The position numbers were made by a program, and so were the translations under genes. 11,019 nt of DNA from an uncultured Porphyromonas sp. (GTDB taxonomy: Bacteria > Bacteroidota > Bacteroidia > Bacteroidales > Porphyromonadaceae): contig CAKMOP010000058.1 in NCBI GenBank assembly GCA_927910985.1, forward strand, positions 1-11,019. Direction: 5' to 3'. Numbering within the stretch: position 1 is the first letter of the stretch; the number at the start of each line of letters is the position of its first letter. The notes under the pieces were generated by a model. That model ran no database searches and was not told where the DNA came from. It saw nothing but the letters and a program-made list of their open reading frames with translations. Positions 1 through 6,992 of this stretch are shown here, one piece after another.

Positions 1-2
1 TC

Positions 3-89
3 GACCTATATAGTCACGCTGGCGACCTATATAGCTTTGCACTCCGACCAATATAGGTTAGCTCAAGGAGCTATATAGGTCGGTGCGCT
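3..89. repeat. degenerate ~22 bp tandem array, locus 1 (may continue left of window)
   Basis: Four units start at 3, 24, 46 and 68, giving spacings of 21, 22 and 22 bp. Each begins with a core close to GACCTATATAG (the third has GACCAATATAG, the fourth GAGCTATATAG), followed by 10-11 bases that differ between units. CTATATAG is itself a palindrome, so unit 4 also reads as an inverted copy: 23-36 and 69-82 are perfect 14 bp inverted repeats. Positions 23-55 match 7089-7121 at all but four bases, so this is a dispersed family and not a chance local repeat. The array touches the window edge and may be longer. Function is unknown. Protein-binding sites or a repetitive extragenic element are both possible. 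Confidence 0.8.
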
Positions 90-327
90 TCCTTTGTGTG
101 TTGGATGGGGTGGGGCGTCTGACGACGGATGCAGTTGCTCCAGTAGAAGGGGCGGAGAAAGCCTCGATGCAGCTCCCGCATTGTACTTCCTCGGAGGTAA
201 ATGCTATGGGATGGTGCTGGATGTTTGTCGTCCTTTGTGTGCTCCCTTGTCCCCGAGAAGAGGATCATCTCGGGGAGATAGCCCCCTTGTATATAGGAGG
301 GTGGGGGGGATAAATTTGCTCGGGGTG
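90..327. other. non-coding stretch upstream of the tRNA-Glu/rpsT promoter
   Basis: I see no convincing gene here. The short open frames lack family-like sequence and overlap repeats. The one clear structure is a hairpin with arms 251-258 and 268-275 (CCCCGAGA/TCTCGGGG) and a 9-base loop. A C-rich then G-rich run follows at about 281-309. The hairpin has no T-run, so it is not a standard intrinsic terminator on the plus strand. The rest may be the end of a neighbouring transcription unit or an upstream regulatory region. Confidence 0.5.
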
Positions 328-358
328 TTTGGTGGATAAATAATTTGTTATACCTTTG
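328..358 (+). promoter_or_regulatory. Bacteroidetes-type promoter for the tRNA-Glu/rpsT operon
   Basis: TTTG at 328-331 is followed, after exactly 19 bases, by TACCTTTG at 351-358. This matches the known Bacteroidetes primary sigma factor consensus (-33 TTTG, -7 TAnnTTTG). Transcription should start near 365, about 45 bases before the first tRNA. The 5' leader includes a small hairpin (arms 374-378 and 386-390). No similar promoter is seen between the first tRNA and the terminator at 909-955, so this one probably drives all three genes. Confidence 0.85.
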
Positions 359-409
359 CACTCGCAACTGAATGCTACCCACGCAGTAGCGGGAGGTTGA
401 CATTTGGGA

Positions 410-481
410 GGCCCATTCGTCTATCGGTTAGGACGCAAGATTTTCATTCTTGAAAGGGGGGTTCGATTCCCCCATGGGCTA
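410..481 (+). tRNA. tRNA-Glu (TTC anticodon), copy 1
   Basis: The cloverleaf is complete. The acceptor arm is GGCCCAT pairing with ATGGGCT, with a G-U first pair. The anticodon stem is CAAGA/TCTTG around the loop TTTTCAT, with anticodon TTC at 443-445. The T arm is GGGGG-TTCGATT-CCCCC and the discriminator is A481. The 3' CCA is not encoded (CGA follows), so it must be added by tRNA nucleotidyltransferase. It lies 27 bases before the rpsT start and is almost identical to the copy at 829, differing by one compensated base pair in the acceptor stem. Confidence 0.97.
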
Positions 482-508
482 CGATAACAACAAAAAGAAG
501 AGATACAA

Positions 509-763
509 ATGGCAAATCATAAGTCATCCATCAAGAGAATCCGTCAGACCAACGCTCGTCGTCTGCACAACCGCTACTACGCCAAGACGGCTCGTAACGC
601 TGTGCGTCGCTTCCGTGCGCTGACCGATGCTGCTGAAGCTCGTGCCGCTCTGCCACAGCTCAGCTCGATGCTCGACCGCCTCGCTGGTAAGAACATCATC
701 CACAAGAACAAGGCTGCAAACCTCAAGAGCAAGCTCGCTAAGCAGATTGCACGCCTCGGCTAA
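509..763 (+). CDS. rpsT: 30S ribosomal protein S20
   Basis: This 84-residue, strongly basic protein is a typical bacterial S20, which binds 16S rRNA at the bottom of the small subunit early in assembly. Recognisable features are the N-terminal [14 protein letters not shown], which resembles the usual start of the family, a basic helical body, and the C-terminal segment [16 protein letters not shown] at about residues 65-80. The length is normal for the family. The start is supported by an A/G-rich stretch (AAAAAGAAGAG, 492-502) just upstream. The gene sits between two tRNA-Glu genes, with 27 bases to the first and 65 to the second, and without its own visible promoter or terminator. Its mRNA is therefore probably released by tRNA processing cuts on both sides. 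S20 often represses its own translation in other bacteria; nothing here shows that directly. Confidence 0.98.
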   Translation: MANHKSSIKRIRQTNARRLHNRYYAKTARNAVRRFRALTDAAEARAALPQLSSMLDRLAGKNIIHKNKAANLKSKLAKQIARLG

Positions 764-828
764 GCAGTAGCCACCCCCATCTGCTGTCAAGTGTCCTTCC
801 TCGGGAGGGTGTGAGACAGAATTCAGGC

Positions 829-903
829 GGCCCCTTCGTCTATCGGTTAGGACGCAAGATTTTCATTCTTGAAAGGGGGGTTCGATTCCCCCAGGGGCTA
901 CCA
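829..903 (+). tRNA. tRNA-Glu (TTC anticodon), copy 2, CCA encoded
   Basis: The acceptor arm is GGCCCCT pairing with AGGGGCT, again with a G-U first pair. The anticodon stem and loop match copy 1, with anticodon TTC at 862-864. The T arm is identical. The discriminator A900 is followed by an encoded CCA at 901-903. Relative to copy 1, the sixth acceptor pair is C-G instead of A-U, a compensated double change. No promoter of the TAnnTTTG type is visible between rpsT and this gene, so it is likely co-transcribed and followed directly by the operon terminator. Confidence 0.97.
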
Positions 904-908
904 ATAAG

Positions 909-955
909 ACGCACCGACATACCTCATCGAGAGGATGTCGGTGCGTTGTTTTTTA
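909..955 (+). terminator. intrinsic terminator of the tRNA-Glu/rpsT/tRNA-Glu operon
   Basis: A 12 bp perfect stem (909-920 with 935-946, ACGCACCGACAT/ATGTCGGTGCGT) is extended inward by CCTC/GAGG after a one-base bulge. A T-rich tail follows (TTGTTTTTTAT, 946-956). It begins five bases after the CCA end of tRNA copy 2. From here to about 1085 I see nothing I can name. Confidence 0.93.
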
Positions 956-1085
956 TGTGCTGAGCGGGTGGGCGCAGGCTGCTTGCTCCAGTACGACGGG
1001 GCTTCTTCCGCAGAGGTGCACGCTGCTACCCCTCAATAACTGCCTACTATGCAGGCGGTAGAGGAGAGCTCAGAGGGAATTTCCG

Positions 1086-1093
1086 TATCTTTG
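1086..1093 (+). promoter_or_regulatory. probable -7 element for the GT5/DUF4270 gene pair
   Basis: TATCTTTG matches TAnnTTTG. The expected TTTG 19 bases upstream (1063-1066) is not present, so only half the promoter is supported. Transcription would start near 1100, leaving a leader of about 75 bases before the chosen start at 1176. It would also place an alternative ATG at 1104 almost at the 5' end of the RNA, which argues against using that ATG. Confidence 0.55.
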
Positions 1094-1175
1094 TAGGAGC
1101 TCTATGCCCTATGAACGGCGGGGTTACTACGGCACCCCTCGGGGGAGCTGCATAAAAAGTATAATCGATAGACGA

Positions 1176-1982
1176 ATGAAATCAAGACGAATACTGTATA
1201 TCTCGCAGGAAATCTTCCCCTATCTTCCCGAATCTGATATCGCGACGACAGCACGTCAGTTGCCCCAAGGGATTCAGGAATTAGGTAATGATATCCGCAT
1301 CTTCATGCCTCGCTTCGGCGTCATCAACGAGCGCCGCAACCAGCTGCACGAAGTCATCCGCCTCTCGGGAATCAATATGATCATCAATAACAATGATCAT
1401 CCGCTGATCATCAAGGTCGCTTCCCTCCCGACGGCTCGCCTGCAGGTGTACTTCATCGACAACGATGACTTCTTCAAGCGTAAGACCGTCTTCGATGTAG
1501 ACTCCAAGATCGGCAACGATAACGACGAGCGCTCCATCTTCTTCGTCCGTGGCGCCCTCGAAGCCATCAAGAAGCTCCGCTGGATACCCGATATCATCCA
1601 CTGCCACGGTACGTTCACCGCGCTGGGGATGCTCTATCTGAAGAAGTACTACCACGATGATCCTTGCCTGAAGAAGGCGAAGATCGTCTACTCGCTCTAT
1701 AATGAAGAGGCGCCCGTCGAAGTGCCTGAGACGCTCTTCGAGTGCCTGAAGTTCGACAAGATCAAGCCCGCAGCTCTCTCTGTCCTCGACGGCAAGACCG
1801 ACTACGAAGCTCTGAACCGCCTGGCTATTCACTATGCCAATGGGGTCGTCCAGGGGAGTGCGGAGATCTCTCCCAACCTCAGTCAGTTCATCAAAGAGAG
1901 CGGTGTCCACTTCCTGCCTCACACGCCCGTCGAAGGCTGTGCTGAGGCGTACAACGAATTCTATAAGAAGATTCTTCCCTAA
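1176..1982 (+). CDS. GT5-type glycogen/starch synthase, N-terminal-half protein
   Basis: The 268-residue product resembles the N-terminal (acceptor) Rossmann half of glycogen/starch synthases (GT5 catalytic domain). Recognisable stretches are SRRILYISQEIFPYLPESD near the N-terminus, NERRNQLHEVIRLSG (51-65), DHPLIIKVAS (74-83), VYFIDNDDFF (91-100) and HCHG (142-145), matching the half-length proteins annotated this way in Bacteroidales. Full GT5 enzymes are about 480 residues; the C-terminal nucleotide-sugar-binding half is absent and the following gene does not supply it. The KTGG motif that contacts ADP-glucose in GlgA is replaced by PESD (18-21). Catalysis is therefore doubtful, and a binding or regulatory role is possible. 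I chose ATG 1176 over ATG 1104 because the 24 extra residues do not resemble the family. The stop TAA shares its last A with the next gene's ATG, so translation is probably coupled. Confidence 0.87.
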   Translation: MKSRRILYISQEIFPYLPESDIATTARQLPQGIQELGNDIRIFMPRFGVINERRNQLHEVIRLSGINMIINNNDHPLIIKVASLPTARLQVYFIDNDDFFKRKTVFDVDSKIGNDNDERSIFFVRGALEAIKKLRWIPDIIHCHGTFTALGMLYLKKYYHDDPCLKKAKIVYSLYNEEAPVEVPETLFECLKFDKIKPAALSVLDGKTDYEALNRLAIHYANGVVQGSAEISPNLSQFIKESGVHFLPHTPVEGCAEAYNEFYKKILP

Positions 1983-3400
1983 TGAAGTTCGCTTCCACCC
2001 TCAAAGCCAGCCTCCTCGCACTGGGCTTGGTGACGCTCTTCTCCTCCTGCGCCGAAGATAACCTCTCGGCTATCGGTGAGAGCATCCAGCCAGGACGCGA
2101 CAAGGTCACAGGTCGTGCGACCAAGCTTACCTTCGAGGCTACGACCATCGCCACACCTACCCTATATACTGATGGGACGACATCCCTGCTCGGTACGCTC
2201 ATCGGCGAAACGGGCTCGACCGTCTCGGGCGAGTTCGTCAAGCAGGTACGCACCGCCGAAGGACTGACCTTCGAAGGTGCAGGTAACGCTCAACTCACGA
2301 TTGACTCGGTAGACTTCCGCATCTACTCCGACCGTACCGAAGGCGATGCCGCCGCACAGATTATGGTCAATGTCTACGAGCTGAAGGAGCCACTGACGAC
2401 CGCTGGTACGACGAGCCCCAGCCTGGCTCAGTACCGTGAAGGGGCTACCCTCTTGGGTGCCGCTACCCTTCAGCCTAAGGCTGGACAGCAGGTAGCGCAG
2501 AACTCCCCCCTTCGCTACTTCACCATCCCCTTGGATGTCACCTTAGGTAAGCGCATCTACGAGGCCTCGATCTCACCGAAGCTCAAGGATGCGTTCAGCA
2601 CGCAAGCACGCTTCGACAAGGAGATCCTGCACGGCTTCTATGTCGCACCCGTCACGGGACGTGGCTTCCTCCTCGATGTGACCGAGGTGGCTCTGATGAT
2701 TCACTACAGTGTCCCCAATCCTCAGAAGCCCACCGAGCGCATCAAGTACACCAAGGCCTTCGTCGACACTAAGCTCACGACACGACGCAATGCCCTGAGC
2801 AGCGGAGATGTCTCGAAGCTCACCGCACCCTCCGCCGAATACAGCTACGTCAAGAGCCCTGCTGGTGTGACGACTGAGTACACCCTCTCCGTGGCTGAGC
2901 TGCAGAAGCTCCTGAAGACCGTGCCCGCCCCTGGTGCACTCACGCCGCAGGACTTCATTGGTAAGGCGTGGATGCTGGCTGATGCCAACTTCTCCGTACC
3001 GGTCAAGATGCAGGAAGGACAGCGCACTAACCAGCCCGACTACTTGCTGCTCTTGCCCTCAGACAAGGTGCAGGAGTACTTCAAGGCCGAGGTGCAGACC
3101 ATCGAGTCAGGTAAGTCCTACATCTCGAAGAAGTACACCGCCAGCGATAAGGCTTATCGCTTCAACAATATCGCACGCATCGTCACCGACCACCTCGCCA
3201 AGCACGCTACCTATTCGCCCGCTACGGGCTGGACGATCACCACGCCGCTCCAGCTTCGTCTGGTGCCCGTCTCGCTGACGACGATGAATGGTACCTCGGC
3301 GCTCATCGCTGAGCTCCTGCGTCCCACCTTCATTCGTCTCTCCAAGACGGCAAGCGATCTGCAGGTGAGCTTCGTGAGCGTAGAGCTCCAGCAGCAGTAA
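1982..3400 (+). CDS. DUF4270 family lipoprotein
   Basis: This 472-residue protein has a lipoprotein signal: Lys2/Lys8, a hydrophobic run (9-20) and the lipobox LFSSC with the lipidated cysteine at 23. The mature start is CAEDNLSAIGESIQPGRD, typical of the Bacteroidetes DUF4270 family (the 'IGxSIQP' segment is characteristic). Acidic residues directly after the cysteine resemble the Bacteroidetes lipoprotein export signal, so outer-membrane surface exposure is possible but inferred. The rest alternates hydrophobic and polar residues, as expected of a beta-rich protein, with no catalytic motif I recognise. The gene overlaps the GT5-like gene by one base (TAATG). This pairing with a half-length 'glycogen synthase' recurs in Bacteroidales and suggests a shared role, still undefined. 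Confidence 0.88.
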   Translation: MKFASTLKASLLALGLVTLFSSCAEDNLSAIGESIQPGRDKVTGRATKLTFEATTIATPTLYTDGTTSLLGTLIGETGSTVSGEFVKQVRTAEGLTFEGAGNAQLTIDSVDFRIYSDRTEGDAAAQIMVNVYELKEPLTTAGTTSPSLAQYREGATLLGAATLQPKAGQQVAQNSPLRYFTIPLDVTLGKRIYEASISPKLKDAFSTQARFDKEILHGFYVAPVTGRGFLLDVTEVALMIHYSVPNPQKPTERIKYTKAFVDTKLTTRRNALSSGDVSKLTAPSAEYSYVKSPAGVTTEYTLSVAELQKLLKTVPAPGALTPQDFIGKAWMLADANFSVPVKMQEGQRTNQPDYLLLLPSDKVQEYFKAEVQTIESGKSYISKKYTASDKAYRFNNIARIVTDHLAKHATYSPATGWTITTPLQLRLVPVSLTTMNGTSALIAELLRPTFIRLSKTASDLQVSFVSVELQQQ

Positions 3401-3410
3401 TTCCTTATCT

Positions 3411-3471
3411 GACGCCCACAGCGAACAGGCCTCGTCTTCTCGAGAATCTCCCCCTGCTCCCTGTGGGCGTC
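3411..3471. repeat. 11 bp inverted repeat after the DUF4270 gene
   Basis: GACGCCCACAG (3411-3421) and CTGTGGGCGTC (3461-3471) are perfect inverted repeats separated by 39 bases. A smaller palindrome TTCTCGAGAA (3437-3446) sits in the loop. It begins ten bases after the DUF4270 stop. There is no T-run on either side, so it is not a standard terminator. It may stabilise the 3' end of the message or act as a weak terminator before the transporter gene. Confidence 0.6.
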
Positions 3472-3502
3472 GCTCTATCCTAATCGACACACTACTATCT
3501 CT

Positions 3503-4764
3503 ATGAAACCTTCTATTCAGCTCCGTCTGACGGTGATGAACTTCCTCCAGTTCGCTATCTGGGGGGCTTACCTTACGTCTATGGGGCGCTACCTCGGTGC
3601 TGCGGGCTTCGGCTCCGAGATTGGGAACTTCTACGCCATGCAGGGCTTCGTCTCGCTCTTCATGCCTGCGCTGATGGGTATTGTCGCCGACCGCTGGATA
3701 CCAGCACAGCGCCTCTTGGGGCTCTGCCACGCCGTGGCTGGTGCCCTGATGATGGGCGTCTTCCTCTACACACAGACCGAAGCTCCCTCTTATACCAGCC
3801 TCTTTGTGCTCTACTCGCTGAGTGTCGCCTTCTATATGCCGACGCTGGCGCTGAGCAATTCGGTAGCTTACACTTCGCTCGAGCAGTCGGGCTTGGACTT
3901 AGTGAAGAGCTTCCCTCCGATCCGTGTCTTCGGTACGGTGGGCTTCATCTGCACGATGATCACGGTGAGCCTACTCGGGCTCGAAGCTACCAGTGGACAG
4001 TTCGCTGTCTCGGGCATTATCGGTCTGGTCTTGGCCGTCTATTCGCAGACACTCCCTCACTGTCCCACGGCTCCCAAGGGGCAGAGCAAGAGCCTCATCG
4101 AAGCCCTCGGCCTGCGCGCTTTCGTGCTCTTCAAGCAGCGTAAGATGGCGCTCTTCTTCATCTTCTCAATGCTCCTCGGCGTAAGCCTGCAGATCACCAA
4201 CGGCTTTGCCAATCCCTTCATCAGCACCTTCGGAGAAATCCCCGCCTATGCGGATACCTTCGGTGTCAAGCACGCCAACATCCTCATCTCCCTACTCGCA
4301 GCTCTCCGAGACGCTCTGCATCCTGCTCATCCCCTTCGCCCTGCGTCGCTTCGGCATCCGCCGTGTGATGCTCATAGCTATGACGGCATGGGTGCTGCGC
4401 TTTGCCCTGCTGGGGCTCGGCGATCCAGGGAGTGGCGTATGCTGCCTTCCTGCTGAGTATGGTGGTCTATGGCGTGGCGTTTGACTTCTTCAACGTCTCG
4501 GGTTCGCTCTTCGTGGACAAGGAGACCGACCCTTCCATTCGCTCGAGTGCGCAGGGGCTCTTTATGATTATGACCAATGGCATCGGTGCGACGCTCGGCT
4601 CCTTAGGCGCGCAAGCCGTGATCAATCACTTCGTCTCTTCGCAGACGGAGACGACGGCTGTCCTCTCTGGCTGGAGCACGAGCTGGTACATCTTCGCTGG
4701 CTACTCTGCTGTGGTAGCCGTGCTCTTCGCCCTCCTCTTCCGCTACAAGACCGCGGCAGAATAG
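3503..4764 (+). pseudogene. nucleoside:H+ symporter (NHS family, NupG-like), split by two frameshifts
   Basis: The conceptual product is about 419 residues, normal for an MFS nucleoside:H+ symporter, an inner-membrane importer with about 12 helices. The N-terminal part (MNFLQFAIWGAYLTSMGRYL, and GIVADRWIPAQRL in the loop 2-3 region) and the C-terminal part (VYGVAFDFFNVSGSLFVD, then SSAQGLFMIMTNGIG) are family-like. Reading is continuous from 3503 to about 4294 (ending NILISL). It resumes one base later at 4296 as SQLSETLCILLIPFALRRFG, and shifts again near 4437 (GDPGSG, then YAAFLLSMVVYG) to the stop at 4764. Both shifts equal one inserted base (about C4295 and G4437). No in-frame stop interrupts the three pieces once rejoined, so the loss is recent or is a sequencing/assembly error. 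As written, translation would end at 4456 after about 264 native residues. Substrate specificity is inferred from the family only. Confidence 0.82.
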
Positions 4765-4807
4765 TCCCTTCGCCCTTCATTCTTCCCTTTGTAGCTTCAC
4801 TGCGCCG

Positions 4808-5950
4808 ATGAATATCGCTTTCGATGCCAAGCGCATTACGCACAATGCCACTGGCCTCGGCAATTACAGTCGCTTCGTGCTGGACACGCTCACTGAGTTC
4901 AGACCGGAGAACCGCTATCTCCTTTTCTCCCCTTCTACGGGCGACCCTACGCTCTACAAGCGTCTGCTGACGCATCGCTCGGTGCGTCTCATCACGCCGC
5001 ACCGTGCTCTGGCCTTCGCTGGTGGGAATATCTGGCGCAACTTCTCTGTCCCTTCGCGCTGCCGTGACGAGCAAGTAGACCTCTTCCACGGCCTGACCAA
5101 CGAGCTCCCCATCGGGCTGTACCGTGCCCAGCGCATCGGGACGGTGGTCACGATACACGACTTGGCGTTCATCCGCTACCCGCAGTTCTACAAGCCCATC
5201 GACCGCATGCTCTACCGCAAGAAGTACGGGGCATCGGCACGCCACGCCGACCACGTCATCACGGTGAGCGAACAGACACGGCGCGATGTCATCGATATCT
5301 TCGGCATCGAAGAGGAGCGTGTGACGACCGTCTACCAAGGTTGCTCCGAGGCCTTCGCCTCTGTGACTCCCGAGGAAGTCGTCACCGCACGGCAGACCTT
5401 AGGGCTTCCCGACCGCTACATCCTCTTTGTCGGGAGCATCGAAGAGCGCAAGAACCTCGCCCTCATCGTCGAAGCACTGAGCCAGCTTCAGGACAAGGAC
5501 GTGCATCTCGTGGCCGTAGGGCGCAAGACCCCCTACGTGAATACCGTCGTCGACCGAGCTCGCCGCTTGGGTGTCCTCTCGCGCCTGCACCTCCTACACG
5601 GCGTGGGAAGCCTCCTTCTGCCAGGCATCTATGCTGGGGCGAAGGTCTTCGTCTACCCTTCGCGCTTCGAGGGCTTCGGTATCCCCATCATCGAGGCTCT
5701 GAACGCTGGAGTACCCGTCATCGGGGCTACGGGCTCGTGCCTCGAGGAAGCTGGTGGCCCGAGCAGTCTCTATACCGATCCCAACAATGCCACGATGCTC
5801 GCAGCGATGATCGACCGTGTGCTCATCGACATCTCCCTGCGGCAGAAGATGATCGACGACGGCCGTAGCTACGTCGAGCGCTTCACTCCCAAGCGACTGG
5901 CGCGCGACCTCTCTGCCGTCTACGAGAACGTCCTGCTCACCTACGAATAA
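4808..5950 (+). CDS. GT4 family glycosyltransferase
   Basis: This 380-residue protein has the two-domain GT-B layout of retaining GT4 enzymes. The N-terminal acceptor domain shows the glycine-rich TGLGNYSR (15-22) and VTIHDLAF (114-121). The C-terminal donor domain starts around PDRYILFVGSIEERKN (201-216), with K215 and R214 in the usual position for binding nucleotide-sugar phosphates. SRFEGFGIPIIEA then carries the E-x7-E pair (E288, E296), with GVPVIGA following. It most resembles mannosyltransferase-like members that build cell-surface polysaccharide or lipopolysaccharide. Donor and acceptor cannot be read from the sequence. There is no signal peptide, so it is probably a cytoplasmic or peripheral membrane enzyme. 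It starts 43 bases after the transporter and ends 21 bases before pth, with no terminator between. Confidence 0.9.
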   Translation: MNIAFDAKRITHNATGLGNYSRFVLDTLTEFRPENRYLLFSPSTGDPTLYKRLLTHRSVRLITPHRALAFAGGNIWRNFSVPSRCRDEQVDLFHGLTNELPIGLYRAQRIGTVVTIHDLAFIRYPQFYKPIDRMLYRKKYGASARHADHVITVSEQTRRDVIDIFGIEEERVTTVYQGCSEAFASVTPEEVVTARQTLGLPDRYILFVGSIEERKNLALIVEALSQLQDKDVHLVAVGRKTPYVNTVVDRARRLGVLSRLHLLHGVGSLLLPGIYAGAKVFVYPSRFEGFGIPIIEALNAGVPVIGATGSCLEEAGGPSSLYTDPNNATMLAAMIDRVLIDISLRQKMIDDGRSYVERFTPKRLARDLSAVYENVLLTYE

Positions 5951-5971
5951 TCCCCTTTTCCTACTGCTCTA

Positions 5972-6535
5972 ATGAAATATCTCATCGTAGGCCTCGGCAA
6001 TATCGGGGCTGAATACGATAGGACGCGCCACAATATCGGCTTCCGTGTGGCGGATGCCTTGGCTGCTCGCCTCGGTGTGCGCTTCGAGACGAAGCGCTAT
6101 GGCGACGTCGCTATGGGACGTGCCAAGAGTGCGCAGATCGTCCTGCTCAAGCCCTCGACCTATATGAACCTCAGTGGCGAAGCCGTACGCTACTGGATGA
6201 GTACGGAGAAGATCCCCATTGAGCGTGTGCTGGTCATCGTCGATGACCTCGCTCTGCCCTTTGGTGCCCTCCGCCTCAAGGGTAAGGGGAGTGACGCGGG
6301 TCACAACGGTCTGAAGAACATTGCCCAGCTCCTTGGCTCGCAGTCCTACGCTCGTCTACGCTTCGGCATCGGCAACGACTTCCCTCAGGGGGCACAAATC
6401 AACTACGTCCTCGGGCACTTCTCCGCCGAAGAAGAGGCCTTGATGCCCGAGCGTCTGGAGACCTTCGTGGATGCCTCCATAGCCTTCTGTCTCGAGGGCA
6501 TTGGCTCCACGATGAACCGCTTCAATGCAAAGTAA
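5972..6535 (+). CDS. pth: peptidyl-tRNA hydrolase
   Basis: This 187-residue enzyme matches the usual bacterial Pth length (about 190). It cleaves the ester bond in peptidyl-tRNAs that fall off ribosomes, recycling tRNA in the cytoplasm. The N-terminus [21 protein letters not shown] contains N10 and the catalytic H20. YMNLSG gives N66, VDDLALPFG gives D91, and GHNG gives N112, corresponding to the E. coli N10/H20/N68/D93/N114 set, so all key residues are present. The gene follows the GT4 gene by 21 bases and precedes ridA by 50 bases, without terminators, and is probably co-transcribed with them. The usual rplY (L25/Ctc) partner seen upstream of pth in many bacteria is not here. Confidence 0.97.
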   Translation: MKYLIVGLGNIGAEYDRTRHNIGFRVADALAARLGVRFETKRYGDVAMGRAKSAQIVLLKPSTYMNLSGEAVRYWMSTEKIPIERVLVIVDDLALPFGALRLKGKGSDAGHNGLKNIAQLLGSQSYARLRFGIGNDFPQGAQINYVLGHFSAEEEALMPERLETFVDASIAFCLEGIGSTMNRFNAK

Positions 6536-6585
6536 TCCCCCCTCTTTCCTTCCGCCTATTCACCCTCTAAATACACATCTCTCTT

Positions 6586-6963
6586 ATGAAGCAAGTTATT
6601 GCTACTACCCAGGCACCTGCTGCCATCGGCCCTTATAGTCAAGCCATCCGTGTCGGAGATATGCTCTTCGCATCGGGCCAACTCGGGATTGATCCTGCGA
6701 CGGGCGAGTTCCCCGAAGGCGTCACAGCGCAGACCGAACAGGCATTCCGCAACATCCACGCCATCCTCGCCGAAGCAGGCTTCACCATCGATCAGGTCGT
6801 CAAGACGACGTGTTTCCTCGCCGATATGGGCGACTTCGCTGCGATGAATGCGGTCTATGAGAAGCAGTTCACGGGGGCTTTCCCTGCGCGCTCTGCCGTT
6901 GCGGTGAAGACGCTGCCTAAGAACGGCCTCGTCGAAATCGAGATCATCGCGCACCGTGGCTAA
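6586..6963 (+). CDS. ridA: RidA family enamine/imine deaminase
   Basis: This 125-residue protein is a full-length RidA (YjgF/YER057c/UK114). It hydrolyses reactive enamine/imine intermediates such as 2-aminoacrylate, formed by PLP-dependent dehydratases, and works as a cytoplasmic trimer. Family signatures are IGPYSQA (14-20), ASGQLGID (29-36), the signature ARSAVAVKTLPKNGLVEIE (101-119) with the substrate carboxylate-binding arginine R102, and E119, equivalent to E. coli E120. All catalytic positions look intact. It is the last gene of the GT4/pth/ridA run and is followed 30 bases later by a terminator hairpin. No functional link to pth is implied beyond co-transcription. Confidence 0.96.
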   Translation: MKQVIATTQAPAAIGPYSQAIRVGDMLFASGQLGIDPATGEFPEGVTAQTEQAFRNIHAILAEAGFTIDQVVKTTCFLADMGDFAAMNAVYEKQFTGAFPARSAVAVKTLPKNGLVEIEIIAHRG

Positions 6964-6992
6964 GCCTCTCGGCAAGGTCACACACCACACAT

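Noticed and set aside
3-89. CRISPR array
   Set aside because: The cores are only about 11 bp, imperfect, in mixed orientation, with 10-11 bp spacers. CRISPR repeats are over 20 bp and near identical with spacers of about 30 bp or more, and no cas gene is present.
71-403. Open frames on both strands in the left intergenic region (110, 76 and 81 codons)
   Set aside because: They run through the repeat array and the promoter, have composition unlike protein, and lack family resemblance.
135-993. Shared 11-mer TTGCTCCAGTA at 135-145 and 983-993, as a trace of a larger duplication with the tRNA-Glu copies
   Set aside because: Similarity fades within a few bases on either side, so it may be chance; only the tRNAs themselves are clearly duplicated.
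1104-1175. Longer N-terminus for the GT5-like protein, starting at ATG 1104
   Set aside because: The 24 added residues (MPYERRGYYG...) do not resemble the family, whose members start close to the MKSRRILYIS segment, and the -7 box would put the RNA start only about four bases before that ATG.
904-1175. Riboswitch or structured leader before the GT5-like gene
   Set aside because: Apart from the operon terminator I could find only short weak pairings and no recognisable aptamer core.
3107-3730. Minus-strand open frame of 207 codons spanning the DUF4270 end and transporter start
   Set aside because: It crosses two genes and the intergenic inverted repeat, with Arg/Glu-rich low-complexity composition typical of antisense frames in G+C-rich DNA.
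4280-4445. Programmed ribosomal frameshifting in the transporter
   Set aside because: Two separate +1 shifts without a slippery sequence, in-frame stop at the shift site or stimulatory structure is not a known arrangement; mutation or sequencing error is simpler.
4622-5338. Minus-strand open frame of 238 codons opposite the transporter end and GT4 gene
   Set aside because: It is a shadow of two well-supported plus-strand genes with no recognisable motif.
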